The position numbers and the translations under genes were made by a program. The notes under the pieces are model-generated. The model worked only from the letters and a program-made list of their open reading frames with translations, had not been told where the DNA came from and searched no databases. Of a stretch of DNA of 64,000 bases, positions 1 to 8,981 are shown one piece after another; positions within the stretch are counted from its first letter, which is position 1, and the number at the start of each line of letters is the position of its first letter. The stretch spans positions 2,232,001-2,296,000 of the forward strand of contig NZ_CP032869.1 of assembly GCF_003576455.2 (NCBI RefSeq). The letters run 5' to 3'. Origin of the DNA: Mucilaginibacter celer. GTDB taxonomy: Bacteria > Bacteroidota > Bacteroidia > Sphingobacteriales > Sphingobacteriaceae.

Positions 1-288
1 GTCCTTATCGGAATAAGCGGTCAGTAAGACCTTTTTGGCATCGGGAAAAAATTTAACAGCCTGCTTCAGGAACGCAACACCTTCCATCTCGGGCATGCGC
101 TGGTCCGACAGGAACAGTGCCACAGCGTCCCCTTTATTACGGAGCTCAAGTAACGTGCCCAGCGCTTCTTCAACCGAGATCGTGCTCAGTATGCGATAGC
201 TTTCGCGGTAATGGTCCTTAAGGTCGCGGCTGATCGCCCTTAGAACATGGGGATCATCATCAATGCATAAAATCACAGGGAGGCTCAT
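1..288 (-). CDS. Response regulator receiver domain (partial; probable fused receiver/thioredoxin reductase)
   Basis: The first 96 residues of a receiver domain are visible; the gene runs off the left edge. The acidic pocket is the DDD near residue 10, and the phospho-acceptor Asp lies in LFLSDQRMPEMEG (about residue 60), followed by the LLTAYSD motif with the conserved Thr. The wording VLRAIRRDLKDHYRESYRIL and the DQRMPEMEGV motif are, from memory, characteristic of a Bacteroidota family in which this receiver is fused to a thioredoxin-disulfide reductase. The reductase part would lie outside the window, so the fusion is inference. The gene is immediately downstream of, and on the same strand as, the sensor kinase at 330-1730 (41 bp gap), so the two probably form one two-component system. 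Confidence 0.85.
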   Translation of the reverse strand, partial: MSLPVILCIDDDPHVLRAISRDLKDHYRESYRILSTISVEEALGTLLELRNKGDAVALFLSDQRMPEMEGVAFLKQAVKFFPDAKKVLLTAYSDKD

Positions 289-329
289 AGCTTAAATATT
301 AATTGTTTATATACTCCTGACGGTTCTGT

Positions 330-1730
330 TTACCCGTTAATCGGAAAGCAGACCACGAATTCTGTGCGCCCCGGAACGCTGGCCAGCTTGACCGTACCAC
401 GATGTTGCCTGACGATCCGTAATACAACATCCAGCCCCAGCCCGGTTCCTTTGCCGATCGCTTTGGTCGTAAAAAAAGGGTCGAATACGCTCGATACGAT
501 ATCCTCCGGGATACCGGGGCCATTATCTGCGATAGTTACAAAAACAGAAAGGCCGTCACTCCTGGTGCTGAGCTCCAGGACCCCCCCGGGCGTTCTTTCC
601 ATCGCGTCCAGCGCGTTATCGATCAGATTGGTCCATACCTGGTTGAGTTCGCCGATCATTGCTTTAACAGGCGGTAAAGCGGCATCAAATTTTTCAACGA
701 TCCGGACATTATTATTCCTGAACTTGTACTGCAGCATAACCAGCGTATTCCGGATTCCGTCATGGATATCGGCGTATTCTTTATCACGGCCCTGGTCCAT
801 ATGTGTAAATGTCTTCACTGAACCAACAAGGTCTGTAATCCGCCTGGAGGATTCTTCGATATCCCTTACCACCCGTTCCATGACGAGGTTGTCACGCAGC
901 CAGTTCATGCCTTGAGAGGCCCAAGGTTCCGGAATACAGTTCAGGAACTTTTCTGCATCGCTGATATTCAGGCCGAAGGTGATAAGGTCATCCGCGATAT
1001 CCCCAGCAGCCGTGATGTTCCATTTTTGCAGCCAACCGGTCAGTTCCTGCTCCCTGGAGCTGCGTTCCATCATGCCCGGAGTAGGCCGTTGTTTCTCATT
1101 CTGGATACACGATAAAAGGGCTTTTACGATCTCAACCATCTCCGGGCTGACCTTGTCTTTGAGGATCTCATAAAAAGTCAGTCGGATCGACTGCAGATGT
1201 TCTTTCATTATTGCTCCGCCCCTCATGATCGCGGTGGCCGGGTTGTTCAGCTCATGCGCCAGCCCGGCGGAAAGTTTGCCAAGCGCCATCATTTTCTCAT
1301 CCTGTTGCTGCCGGGTGGCCAGGTCGCGAACCCTGCTGCTCATGACATGAACAAGTGCCTGCGTAAGTTCAAAATGATTACATATCATCTCATTCATCAG
1401 GGCTGCCGGGAATAACAGCAGGCGGGTATCCTCCAGTGCCCTGCCATAGGCAAAGTTAATCTTACCGCGGGAGAAAGGAAGGTAACCGTGGATTGCAGAT
1501 GCTTCTGCAAGTGCAAATTCCCGGGCTTCATTATTACGCAGCACGTAAAGGCTAACTTTACCCGAAATAAAAATATATGTAAAATTTATGGGCGTTCCCG
1601 GTTCGAATAATAACTCACCTGCCGGCAGAAATTGTTCATAACTGTTCGATAACAGCCATTCCAGCTGATCTGCCGGCACATCCTTAAGGGCGTCGATCAC
1701 CTGTAGTGATCCGGTTGTAACTTTGATCAT
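330..1730 (-). CDS. Cyclic-nucleotide-domain sensor histidine kinase
   Basis: A soluble kinase of about 466 residues. Residues about 10-140 look like a cyclic-nucleotide-binding (CAP_ED) beta-barrel (LPAGELLFEPGTPINFTYIF). The H-box follows (GLAHELNNPATAI, His about 170), then a HATPase domain with the N-box (NQVWTNLIDNALDAM), G1 (DNGPGIPEDI), F-box (FDPFFTTK) and G2 (GKGTGLGLDVV). No transmembrane segment is evident, so it should sense a cytoplasmic cue. The frame is open up to 1787, but the upstream Met options (1751, 1787) fall near or inside the broken small ORF at 1766-1988. The ATG at 1730 gives a natural N-terminus, so I chose it. The partner is probably the receiver gene 41 bp downstream. 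Family members of this layout are often annotated as cyclic nucleotide-binding ATP-binding proteins beside receiver/thioredoxin reductase fusions, which suggests redox or stress signalling (inference). Confidence 0.85.
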   Translation of the reverse strand: MIKVTTGSLQVIDALKDVPADQLEWLLSNSYEQFLPAGELLFEPGTPINFTYIFISGKVSLYVLRNNEAREFALAEASAIHGYLPFSRGKINFAYGRALEDTRLLLFPAALMNEMICNHFELTQALVHVMSSRVRDLATRQQQDEKMMALGKLSAGLAHELNNPATAIMRGGAIMKEHLQSIRLTFYEILKDKVSPEMVEIVKALLSCIQNEKQRPTPGMMERSSREQELTGWLQKWNITAAGDIADDLITFGLNISDAEKFLNCIPEPWASQGMNWLRDNLVMERVVRDIEESSRRITDLVGSVKTFTHMDQGRDKEYADIHDGIRNTLVMLQYKFRNNNVRIVEKFDAALPPVKAMIGELNQVWTNLIDNALDAMERTPGGVLELSTRSDGLSVFVTIADNGPGIPEDIVSSVFDPFFTTKAIGKGTGLGLDVVLRIVRQHRGTVKLASVPGRTEFVVCFPING

Positions 1731-1765
1731 TGTTTCGCTCTCTCGTATCATTATCTGGTTCGGTA

Positions 1766-1988
1766 TTAATTTCTCACCGGGACGCAATGCCGGTCAGCCC
1801 ATCTTCTACGATACTTTTCACCGGACAGCCAGCGGCGGATGCCGTTTACCTCATCATAGGAACGATGGACATTCAGGGTCAAACTATCCGGGAAGTTGTG
1901 CCTGACTACCATATCCCGGTTCTGCGCCCGGGGCAGTGCAAGTCGTAATAAAAATTAAGAACAGGATCAGCTTAGTTGTATGCAGCAT
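1766..1988 (-). pseudogene. Small exported protein, frameshifted
   Basis: From the ATG at 1988 the frame encodes a strong signal peptide (MLHTTKLILFLIFITTC) and stops after 34 codons at 1884. The neighbouring frame continues with protein-like composition (AQNRDMVVRHNFPDSL, then NVHRSYDEVNGIRRWL) to a stop at 1766-1768. One indel near 1930 would join them into a secreted peptide of about 73 residues. I do not recognise the family. It could also be two chance ORFs; the clean signal peptide is the main support. Confidence 0.35.
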
Positions 1989-3022
1989 AGTTTCCTTAGC
2001 GAACCAAAGCCCGTGCCTTTGTTTAAGTGGTTGATTTTGAGTGTAGTAATTAGTTGTTGGTGAAATTATTATTGCGATATCTCGCCGATCGCCAGCTTAT
2101 TTATGAAATAACAAGAGTGAATTTAACCCTGCGTGTTTTCTGTTCTATATAAGCAGTTACCTTCATATTAATTTAATACCTGATTTTGCCTTTGGTCCGC
2201 GGATCTGGCAGGCAGGAGTTTAGCTATTTACCATTACCTTTGGCCCGGGCTGTACATGCTCATCTTTTTCAAAGCATCTTATTGCCATCCCTTTCGTACG
2301 ATTTACAGCTGATTGCTTTTATTTCATCTTTTTTGCATTCGGTGGCGTAAAGGTTCGAGTTGATGGTTGGACCTGAGCTTCCACTAACCGGATCTTTAAT
2401 AAGGTTAAAAGTAAATTTGCCGTCCAAGTTGACCGGATGGGGATTTCGGTACCTTGTTTATTGAGCAACCGTCATAGTTCCCGGTTGACGGGCTCCATCG
2501 TAACAGTATGTCCACAATGCGCGAACTTCATCGGTATATGGTCGAAGCGGCGTGCGAAGCAAAAAAAATCGGCCTGATCTCATCAACTTTGATTGCGCGG
2601 CAATGATTGGGCGTTTGAACGCATCGAAGAATCGGTTTTTAACGCCGGCGAAGAATGTAAGGCAGGAATGGTCACGATAGGTCAGTTTCATGGGACATGA
2701 TTAAAAGAATTGTAATTTCCTTTGTGGTCAGATCATATATCGTTATTTAATTGTTTGATAGTCATTTATATATCGACATTTTGACCGTATAAGCCTATGA
2801 TACATTGCTATTTTTCTTCAATCCTTTCAAATATCAGCAATACCTGAAAAAATACAGATTTGTTTTAAAAAAATATACACGTTTTTTGTTATCGTAGAAA
2901 GTGGTATACAGAAAATTTTGTCTTTTACTAAGTGCTTAAATCGTCTGATTATCTGTTAGATAGGTTTTATTTATCGAAATTTTAAATACATTTGAATAGT
3001 CAGCAACTTCTCCCAACGACCG
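1989..3022. other. Gene-poor AT-rich stretch with decayed coding fragments
   Basis: About 1 kb with no intact gene. It contains the minus-strand remnant at 2279-2457 and plus-strand pieces around 2508-2700 (for example WAFERIEESVFNAGEE) that change frame repeatedly. From about 2700 to 3000 it is very AT-rich with no coding signal and probably holds the promoter region of the kinase gene at 3023. Confidence 0.5.
2279..2457 (-). pseudogene. C-terminal remnant of an unknown protein
   Basis: An open frame of about 59 codons with no plausible start has coding-like composition (NPHPVNLDGKFTFNLIKDPV, then SGSSGPTINSNLYATECKK) and ends in TGA at 2279-2281. It looks like the tail of a secreted or structural protein whose 5' part is lost. 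On the other strand at 2508-2700 there are further protein-like fragments in shifting frames. I cannot assign a family to any of them. Confidence 0.3.
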
Positions 3023-5251
3023 ATTCATAAGCTAATTCTATTTGGTTTCCTGCAATGCTTCGCTATTTCATTGAGCGCCCAAAATAAGACTGCCAACCCT
3101 GACGTGTTGTTAAGAGAGATCCACCTTGCTAAATCAGATACTGACAGGATAGGTTACTTGCTACAATTAGGCAATTATTACCTATTTAAACCCAATGAGT
3201 ATAAACAGGACCTGGATAGCGCCAACAAATATTACACATTAGCGGATCTATTGAGCCATCGTATCAGGTCAGCAACATGGCAAAATAAAACGCTGTTCTG
3301 CTTCATGGGTTATTATTATGAAAGCCGTGATCCGAAAAAAACAAGATTGGCGTTTGAGCAATTGGTATCCTTTTACCATAAACAGGGTGAAAAATTCCAG
3401 GAAGCAAAAATTTATGAAGATTATGCCCTGAAATTAAATTATACCAGTACAGATCCTGCCTTTTTAAAACAACTCGCCGCCTATCACGAAACAGCGCTGA
3501 AATTATTTTTGCAGACGGGCCAAAAGGTAAATGCGATCGAAACGCGTAGGAACCTGGCAGATACACACATGCAGATGGGAAAACTTGATGATGCCGAACG
3601 GGAACTGATACAGGTTATTAAACAATTCAAGGCTGTAGGTTATACCAACTTAACTTATCCTTATGACCTCCTGGCAGAGGTGAATTATAGAAAAGGAAAT
3701 CAGCCAAAAGAACTTTTTTACAGGTTGACGGTACTTGCAGAAATAGATGCGGCGCACCCGGAAGCACCGGAAAGATACTGGAGGTATTTATCGGTAGACC
3801 ATCTTCACCAGCTTATGGGCGATTATGACCATGCTTTGCTATGGATAAATAAGATCCTGAATGCGGGTGAAAATGTAGTAGGAACGATGTTGTATTGTTC
3901 CGCGGTATTATATCGCACCGACGCCTTAATCAGTAAGGCTGAGTTTGTCGAGGCAAATTCGTTTTTAATAAAGCAGCGCGCTAATAGCAATAAAAGTTTT
4001 GCTGCCCGTATATATATCAACCAGGCCTCGGGTAATTACTTTACTGCGATTAAAAAGTATGACCTTGCTGAGAAATATTATGCCAGATCCCTGAATTCAT
4101 ATAACCAGTTTGATAAACGGCACGAGAAGAAATTTTTGTATGCGCAATTGATCCAAAGCATAGGGCATTTTTACGTCACTGCCGGTAAATATGAAAAGGC
4201 CGGATACTACCTCGGCCTGATTGAAAAATACCCGAACGAAATTATAGCACCGATCCAGCAGGCAAAGATCCAGCACGAACTGTTTAAAGTGGATTCCGCA
4301 ACCGGTAATTTTATTGCGGCCATAGATCACTTCGAATTACATAAAAGGATCACAGATTCCCTGTTTACAGTAGATAAAGTAAGGCAACTAAACGAGATTA
4401 ATGTTAAATATGAAACTAGTCAAAAGGAACAGACCATAAAATCCCTGAAAAGTAATGCCCTGGCACAGCAGGCTCGTGTGGAGAAGGCCAATCTGCAAAG
4501 AAATTTCACTATTGCCGGCATCATCGTAGTGGTCCATGTCGCCGGGCAATTTTATTACAGCTATCGCCAAAAGCAAAGAAGTAATAAGATCATTCTTAAA
4601 AGCCATGAAATGATTACTCAAAAGAACATTCAGTTACAGCACCTGCTTGAAGAAAAGGAGTGGCTTTTAAAAGAAGTACACCATCGGGTTAAAAATAATT
4701 TACACACCGTAATTTGCCTGTTAGAATCGCAGGCCGTCTTTCTTGAAAAGGATGCGCTGAAGGCTATTGAAACAAGTCAGAATCGCATTTATACCATGTC
4801 GTTGATCCACCAAAAGCTTTATCAATCCGAAGATATTAAAACCATAAATATGGAGGTTTATGTGCCTGAACTGATCAAATACCTTTCTGAAAGTCATGAA
4901 AGCAGCACCCATATTGAGTTCACATACTGCATTGAGCCCCTGAATTTCAATGCAGGGCAGGCCATACCAATAGCGTTAATCATCAACGAGGCAATCTCTA
5001 ACGCTATTAAACACGCTTTTAGCCCCAATTATAAAGGAAAAATAAGCATTAAGATGAGTTGTAATGCCAGACAGGTATGTTTAACATTGGAAGATAACGG
5101 AATAGGGATGAACATAAACTCCACTCCAAAAAAGAACTCACTGGGCCTAAGCCTGATGAAAGGATTATGCGAGGATATCAATGGCGAAATTTTATTTGAG
5201 AACGACCACGGCACCAAAATCAAAGTGACCTTTCCGTACAATCAGGGTTAA
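3023..5251 (+). CDS. TPR-containing membrane sensor histidine kinase (first paralogue)
   Basis: Exported TPR-type sensor, membrane anchor and HisKA_2-type kinase. In-frame sequence from 3023 reads as a signal peptide (HKLILFGFLQCFAISLSAQ), but its first codon is ATT. The first standard start is TTG at 3071, after the signal region. Counting from 3071, TPR-like repeats fill about residues 10-430, a coiled coil and transmembrane helix lie at about 455-500 (AGIIVVVHVAGQFYYSY), the phospho-acceptor His is about residue 537 (KEVHHRVKNNLHTV), and the HATPase domain has the N-box (IINEAISNAIKHAF) and DNGIGM. No response regulator is adjacent, so the output partner is unknown. The paralogue at 6371-8797 shares the kinase half almost word for word. 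Translation start is the uncertain point: ATT initiation, a lost ATG, or a signal-less protein from TTG. Confidence 0.85.
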   Translation: MHKLILFGFLQCFAISLSAQNKTANPDVLLREIHLAKSDTDRIGYLLQLGNYYLFKPNEYKQDLDSANKYYTLADLLSHRIRSATWQNKTLFCFMGYYYESRDPKKTRLAFEQLVSFYHKQGEKFQEAKIYEDYALKLNYTSTDPAFLKQLAAYHETALKLFLQTGQKVNAIETRRNLADTHMQMGKLDDAERELIQVIKQFKAVGYTNLTYPYDLLAEVNYRKGNQPKELFYRLTVLAEIDAAHPEAPERYWRYLSVDHLHQLMGDYDHALLWINKILNAGENVVGTMLYCSAVLYRTDALISKAEFVEANSFLIKQRANSNKSFAARIYINQASGNYFTAIKKYDLAEKYYARSLNSYNQFDKRHEKKFLYAQLIQSIGHFYVTAGKYEKAGYYLGLIEKYPNEIIAPIQQAKIQHELFKVDSATGNFIAAIDHFELHKRITDSLFTVDKVRQLNEINVKYETSQKEQTIKSLKSNALAQQARVEKANLQRNFTIAGIIVVVHVAGQFYYSYRQKQRSNKIILKSHEMITQKNIQLQHLLEEKEWLLKEVHHRVKNNLHTVICLLESQAVFLEKDALKAIETSQNRIYTMSLIHQKLYQSEDIKTINMEVYVPELIKYLSESHESSTHIEFTYCIEPLNFNAGQAIPIALIINEAISNAIKHAFSPNYKGKISIKMSCNARQVCLTLEDNGIGMNINSTPKKNSLGLSLMKGLCEDINGEILFENDHGTKIKVTFPYNQG

Positions 5252-5567
5252 ATTCTGATATAACTAATGCAAAAAAAAATCTGATAAAACATTCTCACAG
5301 GAAACCAAAGGGGCGGCCATGGTTAATTGTTAATAGCGGTCTTCTGGAGTCATGACAACGCAACGAAATTAAAGAGTCATGTGACTTGTACTAACTGTCT
5401 CCTTTTGATCGTTTTTTCGTTTTTTGATGATAATTCGTCATTGTGTTTGTGGGTTAATACTTTTAATTGGCTTACATATAGTTAGTTGTAATTTGGAATG
5501 TAAACTATTTATGATTAAATTGCCAGAAGTGTGGCAACGAAAATTATTTTAACTAATAAACGTAACA
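5252..5567. other. Intergenic region between kinase 1 and the small acidic gene
   Basis: 316 bp, AT-rich, no ORF of note. It should carry the 3' end of the first kinase transcript and the promoter of the small gene at 5568. I see no convincing terminator hairpin or full promoter match. Confidence 0.4.
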
Positions 5568-5798
5568 ATGATAAAAAAACCTGAAGATCAGATTTCTCTT
5601 GACGATTCGGAAGGAGCTGACAAAGATGATCAGTTAAGCCAACAAGATGTGCATTCAAATGGTCTGAACGAAGAAAGAATTCCCGGGAAAGAAAGTGTCG
5701 ACCCGCCTATCGATTTATTAAAGCAATCGTTTGATGCTGCTGAATCTTCTTTTACGCTATTTTTAGATGACGCTGAATTGCCACCGGAAAAGGATTGA
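5568..5798 (+). CDS. Small acidic hypothetical protein
   Basis: 76 residues, very rich in Asp and Glu with several Ser, no signal peptide and no membrane helix, so probably cytoplasmic and largely disordered. It starts at an ATG after an AT-rich leader and ends with ELPPEKD. The central segment PPIDLLKQSFDAAESSFTLF could form one amphipathic helix. I do not recognise a family. It lies between two paralogous sensor kinases on the same strand, which makes a link to them possible but unproven. Confidence 0.55.
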   Translation: MIKKPEDQISLDDSEGADKDDQLSQQDVHSNGLNEERIPGKESVDPPIDLLKQSFDAAESSFTLFLDDAELPPEKD

Positions 5799-6370
5799 TT
5801 ATTTCACAAATTAATTTGTTGACTTCGCATTAATTAACGCCTATCGATCGCATCTTAAATGCCCGTGGATAACTTCGTCCAATTAAAAATAATGTAGTGT
5901 CCGGTTTCAACCATTTGGCTCCCATTTTTCCATTTTATTGCTTATCTTCATATAGCTTTTGCAATGACTTTGAAGTCGATGTTTCAATCAGCTTGCATTA
6001 TTGATGCTATTGGTAGTAACTGTGTTATTTGCGTTCAACTTTCTTTAAGGATGAAATAAAATTAAATTGTATTGAGATTTCCACTCTACCGGTAAATTAA
6101 TTGATATGTATCCACAAATAAACATGGTTTTATGGTTTATTCATCAGCGTAGAGATTATGAGTAGACGTTTTTTAGCTAAAGTCTGAAAGGGTACGTTTA
6201 ATCCACATGGGTATTACTGCCCGTTAAATCAAGGCAGATAAACGAACAAGTTTTAAAATAGGAGCAGAAGTAGTACTCACGTAAGATGGGATTAATGAAT
6301 TGATGAACAATCAATGAAAATCTTGCCACGGCTTAGTCGAATTTGATCTTCTCTAAAGCAAGCTTTACCT
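5799..6370. other. AT-rich intergenic region before kinase 2
   Basis: 572 bp with no ORF above background in either strand and no clear hairpin. It is noticeably more AT-rich than the flanking genes. Presumably it contains the promoter of the second kinase; no confident element can be named. Confidence 0.4.
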
Positions 6371-8797
6371 ATGGCACGACGTATATTTATGAGTGTTGTT
6401 TTATTATTCATCACATTGCATGTTGATGGTCAAACCGATTCGGCCCGGCGTACCTTAAGTAACTATTCAATTTCTCAGAAAAGGCTGCTCGAAATTAGCA
6501 CAGCACAGTTTATAAACTTTATTACGCAAAGTAAATTGGATCGTGACACGGTCATGATTCTGGCCTCCCAAATAACAGGACTGTCATACCTTTTACCATA
6601 TAATGAGAGCTTCCCGAATGCTTATGTCTCCGAAGGTGCAGGTTGGGCAAATTCAGGGGATATTTCAAAAGCTCGGGCAATGCTTAAAAAACAAAGTGGC
6701 GAAAAGACGTTGCAAATACTGGTCGAATTGGGGATATGGTACATCCATAAGGCGGGGAATCATCAAAAAGACCTTGATACCGCCAACTATTATATTCAAA
6801 AAGCGCGGACATCAATATCAAATGAAAGTTATGGCCATTGGAAAAACGTTATAGCTGAATTGACCGGCGAATACGCTTTTCAAAAAGGCGATACGCTGGC
6901 GGGGAAAAAAATATTTTTTCAACTTATCACTAAGGAGAAGAGCGAAGCTGATATGGAAAGTTTAGCCCGCACCTGGCAGGCTTTTGGGAATGTTTTGACA
7001 TTTGGTGACACTCTGAAGCTTAGTTCGTACCACAGGTCGCTGGAAATCTACCAGAAATTAAAGATAAAAGATAAGCAAATTGAATTGCTTTGGAATATTT
7101 TGGGGTGCAATTTTAAGTATGACACAAAATTGATGGAAAGAGACCTACGTCACATTTTGCTGCTTCAGAAAACGGATGGATTTAAACACTCCCTTTATGC
7201 GCAGTCGATGTTATCATACGTGTTGCTACTGCAAGCTAAGTTTCTGGATGGGTTCAAAATGGCTGATGCCGCGCTGGAAAATATGAAATGGTCTGGAATT
7301 ACTGCACTGTCCAGTAATTTTTATATGCGTAAAGGTTCAGCTTATGTCACGTTCGGAAAATACGAGGACGCATTAGTTTGGTATAAAAAGGGCCTAGAAA
7401 ACGAAACCAGCGATACACAGCTATTTTGGTTTACATGCTTACTTAATACGGCCTATTGCCTGACGAATCTAGGAAGATATGCAGAAGCAATATCCCTTAT
7501 CCAAAATACAACTAAAGATTTTCCGCCGAAAACTATTTACCAAAAGGTCCAGTCATTATATATTCAAGGGATGTGTTATGACCGCCTTGGAAAAACGACA
7601 CAGGCGGACGAAAAATATACTGCGATAATTAAGCAAACACAGAATTACGACAATAACTTTTCTGAACTTTCGGATCCATTTTACGCTATAGCAAGCTTCT
7701 ACATTTCAAACGGGCAGGCAGACAAAGCCAGATATTTCGTGAAAAGAGCACTTGCAAGCCCGCGCACAGATGCCTACGCAAAATATCATAAGTATTTATT
7801 ACTGTATAAGATCGATTCTGTATCGCGGAACTATGAATCTGCTTTCCAAAATCATATCCTGTATAAGTTCTATAACGATTCGTTGACTAATGTGGACGTC
7901 AGGACAAAATTGGACGCTCTGAGTGTGAAGTTTGCGGCCGAGAAAAATAATGAAAATATAAAGTTACTGAAGCAAAAGGGGCTTGTTCAACAAAGCGAAT
8001 TGAAGCAAAGCAGACTCATCAAAAATATCACGTTAGCGGGATCTCTGTTGTTGTTATTTATATCGGCATTACTTTATAATAGATTTCGACTAAAGCAACA
8101 GTTAAACGAAACCTTCAGCAGGAAGAACAAGGAACTGGAGAATTTGGTTACAGAAAAAGAATGGTTATTGAAAGAGGTGCATCATCGGGTGAAAAATAGT
8201 TTACACACAGTAATTTGCCTATTGGAATCTCAGGCCGTTTACTTGGAAAATGATGCTTTAAAGGCGATAGAGATCAGCCAGCGCCGGATTTATGCCATGT
8301 CTTTGATCCATCAGAAGCTTTACCAGTCAGCAGATATAAAGACTATCGATATGTCTCCTTATCTCAATGAATTCATTGGTTATCTTCGGGATAGCTTTGA
8401 AACTAAGGCCCAGATAACTTTTCATTTAGAAGTCCAGTCTATTAAACTTGGTGTTTCACAAGCAATGCCATTGGTTCTAATTATCAATGAAGCTGTAACC
8501 AATGCAATCAAGTATGCTTTTCCAAATCGCAGCAACGGGTTAGTTGAAATAACGATGAACAAAATCTCTGAAAGAATAATATTAATGATAAGTGACAACG
8601 GGGTTGGGATCGATTCAACTGAAACGGCAAGACCAGGTTCTTTGGGATTCAAGCTCATGAAAGGATTGAGCGAGGATATTGGTGCTGATTTCCGTATAGA
8701 TAATGATAACGGAACTAAAATAACTATAGCATTTAGTATTGACCCTCTTAATCATGATAACGTTTTTTTGGCAAAAACTTTAGTCAGTGAAAATTGA
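6371..8797 (+). CDS. TPR-containing membrane sensor histidine kinase (second paralogue)
   Basis: 808 residues. An N-terminal signal peptide (MARRIFMSVVLLFITLHVDG, then Q) precedes a long TPR-like sensor region (about 60-520). A transmembrane helix at about 554-573 (LAGSLLLLFISALLY) leads into a HisKA_2-type phospho-acceptor domain (KEVHHRVKNSLHTV, His about 603) and a HATPase domain (IINEAVTNAIKYAF; DNGVGIDS; GSLGFKLMKGL). The kinase half is highly similar to the gene at 3023-5251 (shared ICLLESQAV, SLIHQKLYQS and DIKTI), while the sensor halves differ, which indicates duplication with divergence of input. No response regulator lies nearby; such kinases usually act on separately encoded LytTR or NarL-type regulators (family knowledge). 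Confidence 0.88.
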   Translation: MARRIFMSVVLLFITLHVDGQTDSARRTLSNYSISQKRLLEISTAQFINFITQSKLDRDTVMILASQITGLSYLLPYNESFPNAYVSEGAGWANSGDISKARAMLKKQSGEKTLQILVELGIWYIHKAGNHQKDLDTANYYIQKARTSISNESYGHWKNVIAELTGEYAFQKGDTLAGKKIFFQLITKEKSEADMESLARTWQAFGNVLTFGDTLKLSSYHRSLEIYQKLKIKDKQIELLWNILGCNFKYDTKLMERDLRHILLLQKTDGFKHSLYAQSMLSYVLLLQAKFLDGFKMADAALENMKWSGITALSSNFYMRKGSAYVTFGKYEDALVWYKKGLENETSDTQLFWFTCLLNTAYCLTNLGRYAEAISLIQNTTKDFPPKTIYQKVQSLYIQGMCYDRLGKTTQADEKYTAIIKQTQNYDNNFSELSDPFYAIASFYISNGQADKARYFVKRALASPRTDAYAKYHKYLLLYKIDSVSRNYESAFQNHILYKFYNDSLTNVDVRTKLDALSVKFAAEKNNENIKLLKQKGLVQQSELKQSRLIKNITLAGSLLLLFISALLYNRFRLKQQLNETFSRKNKELENLVTEKEWLLKEVHHRVKNSLHTVICLLESQAVYLENDALKAIEISQRRIYAMSLIHQKLYQSADIKTIDMSPYLNEFIGYLRDSFETKAQITFHLEVQSIKLGVSQAMPLVLIINEAVTNAIKYAFPNRSNGLVEITMNKISERIILMISDNGVGIDSTETARPGSLGFKLMKGLSEDIGADFRIDNDNGTKITIAFSIDPLNHDNVFLAKTLVSEN

Positions 8798-8803
8798 TCT
8801 TTT

Positions 8804-8981
8804 AATCATATCTCATTTTTGCCATTGAAGGAGCTGTAATTACTGATGTTTTATTGCCGGGCATGGGTTGCTTTCTAAAGGCCACTTTTTTTGAAGCTGT
8901 GATAATTGCGTCCAAAACTTCTTCCGGGTGCGATATAAAAAACGCATGGCTGCCTTTAAGACGGATTGTAATACTTTTCGA
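8804..8981 (-). pseudogene. Alpha/beta-hydrolase C-terminal fragment
   Basis: An open frame without a start encodes KGSHAFFISHPEEVLDAIIT and ends RYD-stop. A G-S-H followed by a short helix of the form HPEEVxDxIxxA is the classic last strand, catalytic His and C-terminal helix of alpha/beta-hydrolases. Everything upstream, including the nucleophile elbow, is missing, and a TGA at 8982-8984 closes the frame. It is a dead remnant. Confidence 0.5.

Noticed and set aside
1723..1948. Plus-strand ORFs of 60-72 residues near the kinase start
   Set aside because: They overlap the kinase 5' end and the frameshifted exported peptide on the other strand; no family features.
2458..2691. Minus-strand 77-residue ORF
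   Set aside because: Opposite-strand fragments look equally coding, no start context, no recognisable features; not called as a gene.
5925..5965. Possible insertion-sequence end around TGTCCGGTTTCAACC
   Set aside because: No matching inverted end, target duplication or transposase found within the window.
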